Part shown: positions 1 through 10,751 of the stretch, in pieces
How positions within the stretch are numbered: the stretch's first letter is position 1
How the letters are laid out: each line of letters starts with the position of its first letter
DNA from: Bisporella sp. PMI_857
Lineage: Eukaryota; Ascomycota; Leotiomycetes; Helotiales; Helotiaceae
Length of the DNA stretch: 64,000 nucleotides
Direction of reading: 5' to 3'
Assembly: GCA_021307315.1 (NCBI GenBank)
Contig: JAJSPD010000063.1
Location: forward strand, 62,001 to 126,000
Program-made: the position numbers and the translations under genes
Notes under the pieces: generated by a model
Seen by the model: the letters and a program-made list of their open reading frames with translations, nothing else
Databases searched by the model: none
Told to the model about the DNA's origin: nothing

Positions 1-424
1 CACATTTGATCACATATATTACCCAAATACCAAATTCTGATATTGAGGCTTTGATTTATATACCGTCCAGCTGCTTCGACGAGAAACACTCCCGTTCAGG
101 CCCATCTCATTTCTAGTAGACTAGATACTATGGTGTGCTTCCTAAAAGCGTGTGTGTCTTGAGAAGCTACTAAATCCCATACCCCTCATCAGTCAGTGAT
201 ATCGGCCGCTAGGTGGCCGGGAGCGGCATTGCTTTGTCTCTGGATTTTGTGATTTTCGTTGCTTATATAAACCACAAATCGTATTTGGATGACCAATTCT
301 GGAAATTAATGAAAGGAGAGAATGATGCGTATGTATTTTGCATTTCAGGTAATTTTGCTCTATTTTTTCGCTCATATTAACACACTTTGCATCTTCCCGC
401 CTAGCTGTCTCGCTGCTGCGAAGC
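1..424. other. Gene-free left edge
   Basis: No supported gene here. The stretch probably holds the 3' untranslated region of the dioxygenase gene that ends at 425. Small ORFs are present but show no family resemblance. Confidence 0.5.
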
Positions 425-1360
425 CTATATCTTTGTAAACCCTTCCTCCGGAGGCTGTAGCCAATTCCGGGCATCATAAATCGCGTCCTCACCTTCAATA
501 ACATGAAAAGTATAAATTATCCTTCCCTTCTGACTCGTATTCCTCTCACTCTTATGCAGCAAGTTTCCATGTATCAACACCAACGTCCCCGCCTTCACCT
601 CTCCAAGCAAATACTCCCCCTCTGGACCTCCTTCCACCTTTTCTGCTCCCCTCGGAAAACTCGCACCATCAGTATCCACGAACTCTGTCCCCTTATTCCC
701 TTTCTGCCGCACAAACCGCTGCTCTATTGGCGCTGTCTTGTGGCTTCCGGGCAGGAAAGAAAGACATCCGTTCTCCTGGGTCGCATCCTCAAGCGCATAC
801 CAGAACCCTACCGCGCTAGGAGGATCGGTATACAAGAATGTACTATCTTGGTGCGGTGGCACCTCCCCACCAATTTCAGGCTGCTTGCAGATGACCATAC
901 TCTGTAAACACCGCGGATCTTTGAATCCCAGACTTCTCGCTATACTTCCGGGTTTCACACCCTCTTCTCCTTCTAGGAGCTTCGCAAATGGCGGACTCAG
1001 TTTATGGAGATAGTGTCCGATCTTGTTTATAGCCTTCTCTTTTGGCTTAATGAGTTCGCCTGTAGGGGAGAAAGCTTCCGTCTCGAAGAAGAAGCGGATC
1101 TTATCGCCAGAGGTCAAGAAGTAGTCGTCGCCATTGCTTTCGCTTGGGTCTTGCGAAGTGGAAAATTTGGTCATGGGGTGGTCTTTTAGAGAGAAGTTTG
1201 TAAGAAGTGAATGCGTCTCGGATAGGAGGGAGGCGACAGTAGATGGTGAGAGGGCATTTGGGATTAGGAGATAGCCATCACGGTCAAAGGATTCCAGTTG
1301 GGAGCTTGTAAGGCCAGTAGACGGCGAGGGAGGATCTGGAGAGGTTCGTGATGGTGCCAT
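425..1360 (-). CDS. Phytanoyl-CoA dioxygenase family (PHYHD1-like) oxygenase
   Basis: Single-exon, 311-aa Fe(II)/2-oxoglutarate-dependent oxygenase of the phytanoyl-CoA dioxygenase (PhyH) family, closest in feel to animal PHYHD1. The metal-binding triad is visible: HQD in PPHQDSTF (His170, Asp172) and the distal His269 in LLHKSERN. Arg280, in GRIIYTFH, is placed to bind 2-oxoglutarate. The reading frame is open upstream to 1570, but the upstream part is not family-like, so I chose the ATG at 1360 (MAPSRTSP). That leaves the domain starting near residue 20 with the usual FDRDGYLLI. The C-terminus (FTKI) is not an obvious PTS1 peroxisomal signal, so cytosolic location is possible. The substrate cannot be read from sequence; family members hydroxylate diverse small molecules. 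Confidence 0.85.
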   Translation of the reverse strand: MAPSRTSPDPPSPSTGLTSSQLESFDRDGYLLIPNALSPSTVASLLSETHSLLTNFSLKDHPMTKFSTSQDPSESNGDDYFLTSGDKIRFFFETEAFSPTGELIKPKEKAINKIGHYLHKLSPPFAKLLEGEEGVKPGSIARSLGFKDPRCLQSMVICKQPEIGGEVPPHQDSTFLYTDPPSAVGFWYALEDATQENGCLSFLPGSHKTAPIEQRFVRQKGNKGTEFVDTDGASFPRGAEKVEGGPEGEYLLGEVKAGTLVLIHGNLLHKSERNTSQKGRIIYTFHVIEGEDAIYDARNWLQPPEEGFTKI

Positions 1361-1726
1361 TGTAGAAAGAGGTAGGGGTTTTTTGTAGAACAATGTTTGA
1401 TGTTGACATGTAAGAGTGCTTATCGATAACCCCACCTGCGATAAGATAGAGGGGAGCGAGCCTCGGTTGGGTTTATTATTTGGTTGAAGCAGAGGGGAAT
1501 GAAGATGGTTGAAAGATTGAAAAACGATGATATGAAATTCCAAAGCGTAGTGATGATCGAACTCAGTCAAGGTAGTAAAGCAATCTAAAGTCTGAATGTC
1601 TAAAACACCATTGCCTGATTAAACGTGGTTAATGTTTCTAGGCATAAACGGCTACTGTCGGATGTTGAGAAGCAACTACATGATTCTAATATAGTATTTT
1701 CAAAGCACGAGCTTTTTCCAAATACA

Positions 1727-1900
1727 GCAGGTTTGGCCGAGTGGTCTAAGGGTTAGTAGCGCGCCTTGCCATATTCCCCAAATATGCCTTGTTCTAACTA
1801 GCGAATAGCGGTGGTTTTAAGTTGAAGCGTGTCCTCCAGGACCACGACAGATTCATCACCACTATCGAGAGATGCGTGAGTTCGAACCTCACAGCCTGCA
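1727..1900 (+). tRNA. tRNA-Leu (anticodon UAA) with canonical intron and an extra D-arm insertion
   Basis: The acceptor strands 1727-1733 (GCAGGTT) and 1893-1899 (AGCCTGC) pair fully with one wobble. The T arm is GTGAG-TTCGAAC-CTCAC (1876-1892). The long class-II variable arm TATCGAGAGATGC (1863-1875) is leucine-type. The anticodon stem GTGGT (1811-1815) pairs with ACCAC (1858-1862), and the loop TTTAAG gives anticodon TAA at 1818-1820. A 35-nt intron (1822-1856) sits at the normal 37/38 position. The A box (TGGCCGAGTGG, from 1734) and the B box (around 1880) are intact. Between the D stem (GG at 1750-1751) and C25-G26 (1809-1810) there are 57 unexpected bases (1752-1808). Removing them restores a normal D arm. 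The gene could be functional with two introns or be a disrupted copy. Confidence 0.6.
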
Positions 1901-2476
1901 TCATTCATTTTTGAATCTTTTTTTGTCACTGAAAAAGTGGGAGGGTTGTGTGGAGAAGTTGTATGCAGCCAGTGGGAACCTAATATGCAGGCAAGCAAGT
2001 TCAGCTCACTTGAGCGAGCACCGGCCATAGCCGATGTTTATATTCCTGAAGTACATTGCAAACATAACATTTTACAGCAGATAAACCACTACTTACGGTC
2101 TGGAGCAGATGACAAATCAAGAAGGTAGATTAATTCTAAATGCGCTGATTTCATTTGCAAAAAAAAAATGCGCGCACGTGATCACGAGTCTGCCCAACAG
2201 CATTACATTCAAACCAAGTCAGTGTACATGACAACCAATTCTAGAGACCACGCGGCTATTGTTGTTTCATATCTCATTAACTGCCTAATGAGAAACAGGG
2301 CAAGCAACCCCATCAAAGAACGTCAACGCCAGTAAGTTTTGTAATTCCATCCCAAGCCCACCGATATAAGGTGCCATTGTGCCATGCAGACCTGAACGAA
2401 AACTGTAAACAATGCAAATTTGCCGCCATATCGTAGCACACCTATGAGCCTCCCAACCCCCCAGAAGACGTATCTA
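1901..2476. other. Intergenic spacer
   Basis: No gene supported. It probably holds the 3' untranslated region of the RNA-binding protein that ends at 2477. It contains an A9 run near 2160. Confidence 0.5.
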
Positions 2477-5454
2477 TCATCGCGCGTAAGGATGGAAGCC
2501 CCTTTGCCCACCTCTTCCACCTCCACGATAATTCGCACCAGGCTTTCCCGCATTCTTAGGCCCGGTTGGCGCGTTAGGGGGAGGAGCCTTTGCCGGATCA
2601 GAAGGAGTGGAGCCCTTCGCGCTTCCTGCCTTTCCAGCACCATTTGAAACAGCTGGCTGAGGAACATCATCGTACATACCCTCCCATGAAGTGGGTCCTC
2701 CTCCGTATCCTCCCCCATACTGCGATGGATCTCTCTGGCGACGCATCTGCTGCTGTTCATACTTCTGTTGCTCAAACATCTGCTGCTCATATGCATTATA
2801 TCCCGGCGTGCCCATCCGCCCACCTGGGTTGTTCTGGCCTCCGGCCGCATAGTTGTTCGCACCTCCACCCATGCCGCCCATCATCTGCATTTGTTGCATT
2901 TGTTGCATCATCTGAGGCGTCATGCCAGCCATACCCGCCATGTTTGGCAAAGAATTACCTTCCTGAGGGCTTTGGCTCCGAGTACCATTCGCTCCTCCCC
3001 CCTGCATTTGCTGCTGCATAGCTTGCATCGCCATCATCTGCTGCATCATCTGAGGATTCATGCCCCCCATACCCATGCCTCTTCCCATGGCCATCTGCTG
3101 TTGCATCATGGCAAAGTATTGTTGCATTCTTTGCCAGTATTGAGCCATGACTTGTGGTGTCATGCCATTTGGGGCTTGTTGGCCACCAAGCTGCTGTTGA
3201 TTTGGGTTATTTGTTTCCTTGCGGAATTGTCCTCGTCCTGCGCCATGATTACGCTCCTCCTCCTCGCGCATGTTGCCTCTTGGTTGTGCCTTCTTGACCT
3301 CAATGGGCTTGCCGTGGATCTCAAGTGGAACTTGTAAGCAGGCATCAACTGCTGCCTCGTTGTCGAAAGTGACGAAACCAAACCCTCGGGGTCGGCCAGT
3401 GTCCTTGTCCATCATAAGAGTAGCATCGACAACTCGTCCAAACTGAGTAAAGTAGTTCTTGAAGTCTGCCTCGGTAGCTTCTTGTGAAACACCACCGACG
3501 AAGATCTTGCTGGTTCGCTCTTGCTCATCCCTTGGAATTGCTCTTTTTGGATCAATCTTTCCCATGTTATTAGTATTTAATTGCTTACGATTTTTTTTAT
3601 TTTAAAAATTGCTCTGGTGTCATAGATAAGAAAAGGCAAAAAGACAGTATTGTCGAATCTAAAGAAGCCGATAGTGTGGTCGAAAAAACGCAGATGCTTA
3701 CAGATTTCCCGTCGAGCCAATGCTCTTTCACCATCACAATATTGACAGTCTTTGGGTCTTTAAAGGTAAGAAAACCAAAACCTCTAGATCGACCAGAGGC
3801 GCCATCTCTCATAACCGTGCATTCTAAAACTTCACCAAATTGCGAAAAATAATCCTTCAGAGATTCTAATATCTAATTAGGCCTGTCGTTATGATTGTTA
3901 TCATATCACTTACGATCTGTTGTCTCCCAATTCAACCCACCAATGAACATCTTCCTGCATATTAATTAAGTCAGCAACTAAAACGGCCTAAATCATCGAC
4001 CAAAAACTAGGTGAATAAATTCCAGGGTAAACAGTTCAAATTCTCAGATCCCTGGGTATTTGCCTCTGAGGATGATAGTTGTAGCAATTTCCCATACGCA
4101 ATAGGATATTTTCGGGGCGCGTATTTGCTAAGTTTTGGCATGCTAGAGCTTCCAAATGCCATGAAAAACTCAAGTAGACTCTATATCATCCTTCCAACAT
4201 AGGACAGTAGTGGCAAAGAGTAAGAGAAGATAGAGTCCGTGATGAATGTCCTGGAAATTTGGCAACGCGAAACCCTTGATTGTGGGGAAGGTTTCCACAC
4301 TCGAGAACAAAGCATCATTGACAGACAGCCAAATGAATCCTGCAAGTCATGCAATGAAGTCTGACGCGACAAGAGATCCAAGAACAATTGTTGTTTGCTA
4401 TCGTGATGCTAGGTACTGTTGTCGCGCTAGACGCTCCCTCTTGTGCTATAGAGTTTATGTAGTCCTCTTCCATCCACGAAGCTCTATGAACATAACTAGG
4501 CTATGTAGTAGCTCATCTATGGCCGCAGATGATGTTGGGTCCATAAGGCGAAGTTTTTGCTCCTCTAATCTCTATGTCTCCTACTCGTTCCTCTAGGTCT
4601 AATTGCACCTTCAATGCTTATAGGCTTGCTTGACTCCGATCCCTAAGTTGACCTATCTCATGTTTAATGGCGGCTATGCTATCGTTGCTGAAGTTCATGC
4701 ATTCCAGTTCATCCTCTCTTTATTTGCGATTTGTGTACCACGAATTGTCTGAGTATTGTACCCGATGATTACATCAAGCCAGCCACCATCGCCATTCGCT
4801 CAGGATTGTAATCCATTATATCAAGTAATTCGCTCAGATTTGAATCGAGCCCCATGTAATTGACCACTCTGAATTCCTTCGCTTTCCCACGGATTCATTC
4901 TCAAGTACGGTCGCATCCCAGCCCCAGGATCTCGGAAGAATGCCTTCCCAGCTCGAGGATGTAGTATCAGAAATAAAACTAAATGAAAATTATCTTACCC
5001 GTCTTCCTTGATGCCTGGACCACTTGATTCCTGGTGTTGCGCAGGAGCATCATCATAACCACCGCCTCCCCCGTTGCCTAGATTGAAATCTATCTCATCT
5101 TCATCTTCCTCAGCATACATCTGTTGGTCTCCATCGCCATTTTCCTCATGTTTCTCTTCTGCCTTAACCTCAGCGGGTGCTACGCTCTCGGTCTTCGTTT
5201 CAGGGGCAGTATCGTGTTTTGCTGGTCCGTCGTCATCAGCATACCTAGACAAGGGTTAGCAAATCAAATTCCGCAGAAGACGAAAGTGAGAGTGATAGAC
5301 AACGAATCAATATCACTGAAATAGTTGTCATGGTGTTCGGTGAGGGTACTAGCTCGTACTAAAAAAGAACGGTCCTAATAGAGTATGATGAGGATAAAGG
5401 CTACACATACAGATCTGCAAATAGGTCGTCCTCGAAATTGTCCGCCTCTGCCAT
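2477..5454 (-). CDS. HRP1: Hrp1/Nab4-like hnRNP, two RRMs plus Met/Gln-rich tail
   Basis: Predicted 524-aa shuttling RNA-binding protein. Yeast Hrp1 (cleavage factor IB) binds UA-rich positioning elements in pre-mRNA 3'-end processing, and also acts in mRNA export and decay. Exons on the minus strand: 5454-5411, 5244-4999, 3954-3914, 3865-3702 and 3556-2477, all in phase. The N-terminus (MAEADNFEDDLFADLYADDDG) is acidic. RRM1 has RNP2 MFIGGL (99-104) and RNP1 RGFGFLTF (138-145). The linker IDPKRAIPRDEQ is diagnostic of Hrp1. RRM2 has IFVGGV (183-188) and RGFGFVTF (222-229). From about residue 290 the protein is M/Q/G-rich and ends in an RGG-like tail. An ATG at 3565 lies in the end of an intron and is not the start. 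Intron 2 (3955-4998) is exceptionally long. Confidence 0.9.
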
Positions 5455-6364
5455 GTTGTAAGTTGATGGAGTTTCAGTCGATACCTATACTGATGTCGCC
5501 TTTCCGTTAATCGTCGAGTCTACTGTTGTGAGGCCGGTACAGGCGAACCACGAGACCGTGGTGAAGGATCAATGGCAGCCTGGAATGAATGTAATTGGCA
5601 CCGCTGAAGATGAATCAAAAAGAGTTGAAGGACAAGAAAGGGAAGATGGTTGGCTTGGTTGTTAGATTGTGTGAGCAAAGGAGGAAGAAGCTTCGGAGTA
5701 CGGGACCTGAGCCTGAACCTGTACGGGCTGACCTTTGATTGTAGCCACTAGTGCCTGGACCCACTTTTCAAACTGGGTGCGACGGCAATCTTCCGAGCTC
5801 AGGTACCAACAAGCATGTTCCAATGATGGTGGAATATTTATTGAAGATAGCATAAGTCCAGTCCCCTGCTTCTGCCAATATGTTCTCCTCTTCGGGCAGT
5901 AGCAAGAAGCCGGTGCAGCAGGTGAGCCAAAAGATTCTGTCCCTGGCATAAGTAATTCTAACGTCTTTTCTTAGGAAATGGTTCAGGTCGGTGAGTCTAC
6001 TTTGGGCCCAGAGCTTGCTTCACAGCTGCTATATATTCATTCGTGTTGAAACGAATATTGGGCTAATACGTGGTCCGGCAAATCTAGAGCGGACAGAGTA
6101 TGTTCAATTCATCTCTTCCAAATCTATAGACTTCAAAGAAGAGAGTACCCTGTGGAGGCAAGAGACAGTCCGCTGACTTGGTCACTAGTACATCGTCCCC
6201 TTTCTGGCGTAGTAGAACTTCCCTAGCCCGTCGAGATTCTTCTCCCATAAAGCAGGTGCGAGACCCAGGTCTGGTGGTTGGGGCATCATACTCCCATGCG
6301 GACATGCTAGCCTTTGATAATTTGTGTGTACTATGGAAACCCGAGCTAGGACACGGTTGACTAG
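5455..6364. other. Divergent promoter region between hrp1 and gyp1
   Basis: Carries the 5' leader of the hrp1 gene and probably the unresolved first exon of the Gyp1 gene. A 95-codon ORF at 5662-5949 (-) has no recognisable family features and is treated as leader sequence. No core promoter element is convincing by eye. Confidence 0.4.
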
Positions 6365-8007
6365 TTGCCTAGATCCCTATCGTCGAACTCAGCACGGCCC
6401 AAAACTCCACCAAGTTCTTCATCACATAAAGCCAGAAGCAGTACCCCGCCAATAAGAGGGGTATCTGGACTTACCTCACCCCCAAGGAGGACCTACACCG
6501 ATTTTCTCTCACATACGAATGATGACTGGAACGTGGACGACGATCTTGAGGACGATGATGAATATGGGTACGATAATGATGATGGAGACGATTTTGGGTT
6601 GCCAAGTCTATCCAGCATGAAACGTAAATCAAAGAACAAGCCAAATCAGGGCAACGTAGCACCAAGTGGAAGTCTCTCACCGCTAGGGCTTGGTTTACAA
6701 GGTAGTATTGGGGGCCTTGGACAACGAAGATTCTCAAATAGTGAAGATATCGCAATTGAACGACCATCGCCAACCTACCCTGTTGCCAAGAAGAGTGAAG
6801 GGAAGATATTGAGGCCACAGTATAAGGAGATTCTTCGAGACCCGGCGAACTCGTTACATCTTATCAATCACCCTCCGGTTCCGGTGACCGGAACGCCAAA
6901 AGAGCTTGATGTTCACTCAGCAAGAATAACAAGGATAAATAAGTTTAAAAAGATTTTACAAGCTACTTCAATATCCTTAACAGATTTGAGATCCCTCGCA
7001 TGGTCCGGTGTACCAGAAGAGGTTAGGGCTATGACCTGGCAGCTGTTGCTCGGATACCTTCCAACAAGTAGCGAAAGACGAGTATCCACACTGGAACGCA
7101 AACGAAAGGAATATCTGGATGGGGTTCGGCAAGCATTCGAGCGCAGTGGGAAGGATTCCTCGGTTCCAGGTAAAGCAAGAGGGCTTGACGAAACGATATG
7201 GCACCAAATCAGTATCGATGTTCCACGTACAAATCCACATTTGGAACTGTATGGCTATGAGGCGACACAACGATCATTAGAGAGGATATTATATGTCTGG
7301 GCTGTGCGACATCCGGCCAGTGGCTACGTGCAAGGTATCAACGACCTTGTCACACCTTTTTGGCAAGTATTTCTCGCCAGTTACATTGGCGACTCAGATA
7401 TTGAAAGTGGCATGGATCCAGGGCAGCTGCCCAAAACCGTTCTCGATGCAGTAGAAGCAGACTCTTTTTGGTGCTTGACGAAGCTATTGGATGGCATTCA
7501 GGACAATTATATTTTTGCTCAACCAGGCATACAGCGCCAGGTTGCAGCTCTTCATGATCTCACTGCCCGTATTGACGTGCCGCTTGCAAAACACCTTGAG
7601 CAAGAGGGCGTTGAGTTTATACAATTCAGCTTCCGATGGATGAACTGTCTATTGATGAGGGAAATTAGTGTGAAAAACACTATTCGGATGTGGGATACCT
7701 ATATGGTTAGTATCTTCTAGGTTTATTAGCATCTGAAAACTAATACGGCATTTAGGCTGAGGAACAAGGCTTCTCTGAATTCCATCTATACGTCTGTGTT
7801 GCCTTCCTCGTCAAATGGTCAGACAAGCTTCTTAAAATGGACTTTCAAGAGATCATGATGTTTCTTCAGGCTCTACCAACACGGAACTGGACTGAAAAGG
7901 ATATAGAGCTTCTTCTAAGTGAAGCATTTATATGGCAATCATTGTTCAAAGGATCCTCATCACATTTACGTGGCGGTTCTAGCACCACTCCATCATCAGC
8001 TACCTAA
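6365..8007 (+). CDS. GYP1: Gyp1-type TBC domain Rab GTPase-activating protein (5' end unresolved)
   Basis: TBC-domain GAP. Yeast Gyp1 inactivates Ypt1 and other Rabs at the Golgi. Exons 6365-7705 and 7756-8007 give about 530 residues from the open frame. An acidic, low-complexity N-terminus (residues 50-76) precedes the TBC domain, which starts near residue 213 with SGVPEEVRAMTW. The dual-finger catalytic motifs are present: ISIDVPR with the arginine finger R288, and YVQGIND with the glutamine finger Q323. The second exon supplies the helical end of the domain (LYVCVAFLVKW). The frame has a TAG immediately upstream (6362-6364) and begins TTG, so the real start must come from an unidentified upstream exon; otherwise translation starts at Met85 (6617), which would drop the Ser/Pro-rich N-terminus but keep TBC. 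Confidence 0.88.
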
Positions 8008-8742
8008 ATTAGTAATACGACCCAGTGATTGACTGGCCACTGTATAGTGACTGCTTGGAATTAGTGCTGTAATACATCTGAGCTTAAGGCTAGGCAATAC
8101 TTTTTCGATGGTCAAGTTAAAAAAACCATTGGGGCAGCACATGTTAGAAATGAGACGTGGACACCCAGATAAATATCCAATCACCGTTGAGATTTATGAC
8201 CCTCTAACGCAAGAGAGTCTTTAAGATCTCGTATAAAGAGAAAACGCAGCCGACAATCTTGATGATATAGGCCGAGTCATCAAAACTGACACCCACTGTG
8301 TTTCCATCTGTCATAGAGCAGAACAACAAAACGCGGGCTTAAGAGATAGCCTAGAGGCAGATCAAACTGTGGAAAATAGGCCCAGAGTGTCTCGAGCCCA
8401 TCTGAGCTGTTTGAATGCATGACATTCAAGGAGGCATTCCCAGACAACAGGTTCTACCATCTAGAAGACGGATATGGCTAATTAGATGACAAATGCATTT
8501 ATCACCATATCCGAAAGATTATTCCAAGGAAACTCGTTTGTTAATTATCATAGCTGCCTACCCATAAATCCAAGTAATCGATATTTACGTGCATATGTAA
8601 AGACTCATTATCTTCCATGCTCCCGGCAAACGCCACTGTTTTCCTTTCCTTCCATCCTTCCATCCTTCCATCCTTCCATTATTTTTCATCGTAATTCGGC
8701 ATATCCGTCTATGCGCTCACTTTGGCTCTTACGATGAGAGAC
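8008..8742. other. Convergent spacer between gyp1 and NASP genes
   Basis: 3' ends of two converging genes. No coding evidence. It holds a short tandem repeat at 8648-8679, listed separately. Confidence 0.5.
8648..8679. repeat. (CCTTCCAT)x4 microsatellite
   Basis: Four perfect copies of an 8-base unit in the convergent spacer, with degenerate CCTT repeats on its left. A likely length polymorphism; no function suggested. Confidence 0.9.
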
Positions 8743-10372
8743 TTATTCCTCCTTGACATCCTCGACCGTCACAACTTTTACCTTCTTAGCCGACTCGCTA
8801 TCTTCAGCGTCATCCTCGGCCTTACGCTTTCCGTTAGTGGATGAGCTCTCGCCATTGGTAGGTGTTGCAGTTTCCGCTGGCTTCTTCTTGCGGATCAGGC
8901 CTGACAGATCGTTGGCATTTCTAAGTGGTTCTCGCATCAGCCTCCGCACGTGCATAAATCACAAAAAGCAGAGAAGATGCTTACTTGCTTACTTCCGCAA
9001 TCCTCGCCTCTGCTTCAGTAGCTGATTCGCCCGCATTCGAACCCAGCCCAAAGACAGACTCTTTCATACCCTTGACATCGACCGGAGGTTTTGACAAATC
9101 AGCCAACTAGATATGCTGTTAGCATCCTTTCCCGCAACAAAACCTGAAAGGAAATATACCCTATTCTCCATATCCTGCAAAATCTCCTTCTGACTCCCAA
9201 TTTGAGTTCGCAAAATATCATTTTCCTCCGAGTTCGCCGAGCTCGCGAGCTCAACCTCTTTATTTTGCAGTTTTAGCTTAATACTCTTGATTGCGGCCTC
9301 TGTCTCTCGCGCCGCTTCATCACGGATATTTTGGTCAACTTGCGTGTCTGGCTCAGCGTCTTCGTCAGAGCCTTCAATGGGGACGGGCTTGATAGATGCG
9401 AACTCTAGGGCCAGGGACAGGAAATAGTGTGCTTCGGCGATGATCTCGTCTTCTTCAGGGTAAATTTCTCGTTTCAAGGAGAGAGCGGAGCGAAAGTCTG
9501 TTACAGCGCCGGAGAAGCTGTGTGGTGTTAGATAAGAGGAGACAAACAAAAGCTTGGAACGATATACTTCTCGTTCTCAAGATTGATTTCTCCTTGGAGA
9601 GCATGGGTATCGGCTAGCGTCTTTTTGATATGTTCGGTCATGGCAGAATCTCCAGCCCCCTTCGCTATCTCTTCTGCGGTTTCGGGCTGCTCTAATCTTC
9701 GTGTGAACAAAACCCGCGCAAGGTCAAGGACTTCATAAGCATTCGCTAGGTCGTCTTCTTCGTCATCTTCATCGTCCGCCTACATTCATGGTCAGTAATC
9801 GTGATCCGTAGATTAAATGGAGCGAAGATGTCATATCTCTGATAACCTACCTCTTGCTCCTCTTCGTCGGAGTCTTCAAAATTATCATCTCCTGTGAATT
9901 GAAACAAAGGTTTAGCGGGATCGTCCTTCTTAAGTTCAGCCTGCTCCACAACAGCATCCACAGCCTCTGCAGCTTCTTCAGCTACTTTATCAATCTCATC
10001 TTTCGTCTCCTTGATAGTCTCGTCTTTGACAGACTCTTTCTTCGTCTTATTCTTCGTCTTGTCTTTTGCTTTTTTTTTCTCACTAGACTTTCCGCCTAGA
10101 ACATCACTTTTGGATTTTCCAACCTCGAATAAAGATCGCCCATAGAGAAACAAGACATCGGCATTCTGGGGATCTGTCTCGCCTCTAAGCTTGGCTTGCA
10201 ACTCTGACGCTTGCGCATACAAGTCTGCTGCGGCTTCGTAATTCCTGCGCGCAAAGTATGAGGTTGCTTTGGCGCAAAGATCTGCAAGAGATACTGGATC
10301 AGATGCGGGCGTGACTGTGGCTCCAGTTCCTTCTCCTAGATCTGGTAGGGGAGTGAGCGACTCTTCTGCCAT
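8743..10372 (-). CDS. NASP/Hif1/Sim3-family histone chaperone
   Basis: Predicted 463-aa SHNi-TPR histone chaperone (NASP in animals, Sim3 in fission yeast, Hif1 in budding yeast). It escorts H3-H4 or CENP-A-H4 and takes part in chromatin assembly. Exons: 10372-9851, 9779-9568, 9517-9160, 9106-8985 and 8920-8743, all in phase. The first TPR (DLCAKATSYFARRNYEAAADLY) starts near residue 28. It is interrupted by a long Lys/Glu-rich insert and an acidic stretch (DSDEEEQE, ADDEDDEEDD), as is typical of the family for histone binding. Later TPRs carry LANAYEVLDLAR and NFSGAVTDFRSAL. A coiled segment follows, then a basic tail with a KRKAED nuclear signal. It is divergent from DPB2 across 379 bp containing MluI boxes. 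Confidence 0.88.
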
Positions 10373-10751
10373 TGTTAATGGATTGAGGCTGGTGTTGCTG
10401 GACTCAATTGTGTCGTAATTTGAATATAAGCTTGAATACCTTGAAGATATTCAGGTCAGATCTCCTCTGCAGTGATTGGCCGATTGAATTGATCTCCTTT
10501 GGTTTTGATTGATGAAAAGGTGATGTTAGGATGAGCTTTGCGACAGCTTTGAAGCACGAGAGCTTGGAAAGCTGAATCCCTGCCGACGCGCGACAAGGCT
10601 GTCCAAAATCCACTTAACGCGTCTTCCCAAACGCGTCAAATTCGATATTCACCACCACAATCTAAAATTTGGGCAATCTAGAAGCGGCGCAACGCTCAAA
10701 ACTCTGACTACGACGATAAAGTTGGTTTGTTTTATTTTTTTTTGTATAGTC
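10373..10751. promoter_or_regulatory. Bidirectional promoter of NASP and DPB2
   Basis: 379 bp between the two start codons. It holds two perfect ACGCGT boxes (listed separately) and a related GACGCGCGAC at about 10585-10594. A T-rich tract lies just before the DPB2 start. Confidence 0.6.
10617..10636. promoter_or_regulatory. Paired MluI cell-cycle boxes (MCB, ACGCGT)
   Basis: ACGCGT occurs at 10617-10622 and again at 10631-10636, 14 bp apart. In yeasts this is the binding site of the MBF G1/S transcription factor. Tight pairing upstream of two S-phase genes supports use here; binding itself is inferred. Confidence 0.6.

Noticed and set aside
2768..3337. 189-codon His/Leu-rich plus-strand ORF
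   Set aside because: Antisense of the Met/Gln-rich Hrp1 tail; low-complexity artefact.
3556..3565. ATG at 3565 as the start of a one-RRM protein
   Set aside because: The upstream RRM1 exons join in phase at 3556 and the preceding bases form a branch site plus acceptor, so this ATG is intronic.
5662..5949. 95-codon minus-strand ORF
   Set aside because: No family features, lies in the hrp1 leader; not supported as a gene.
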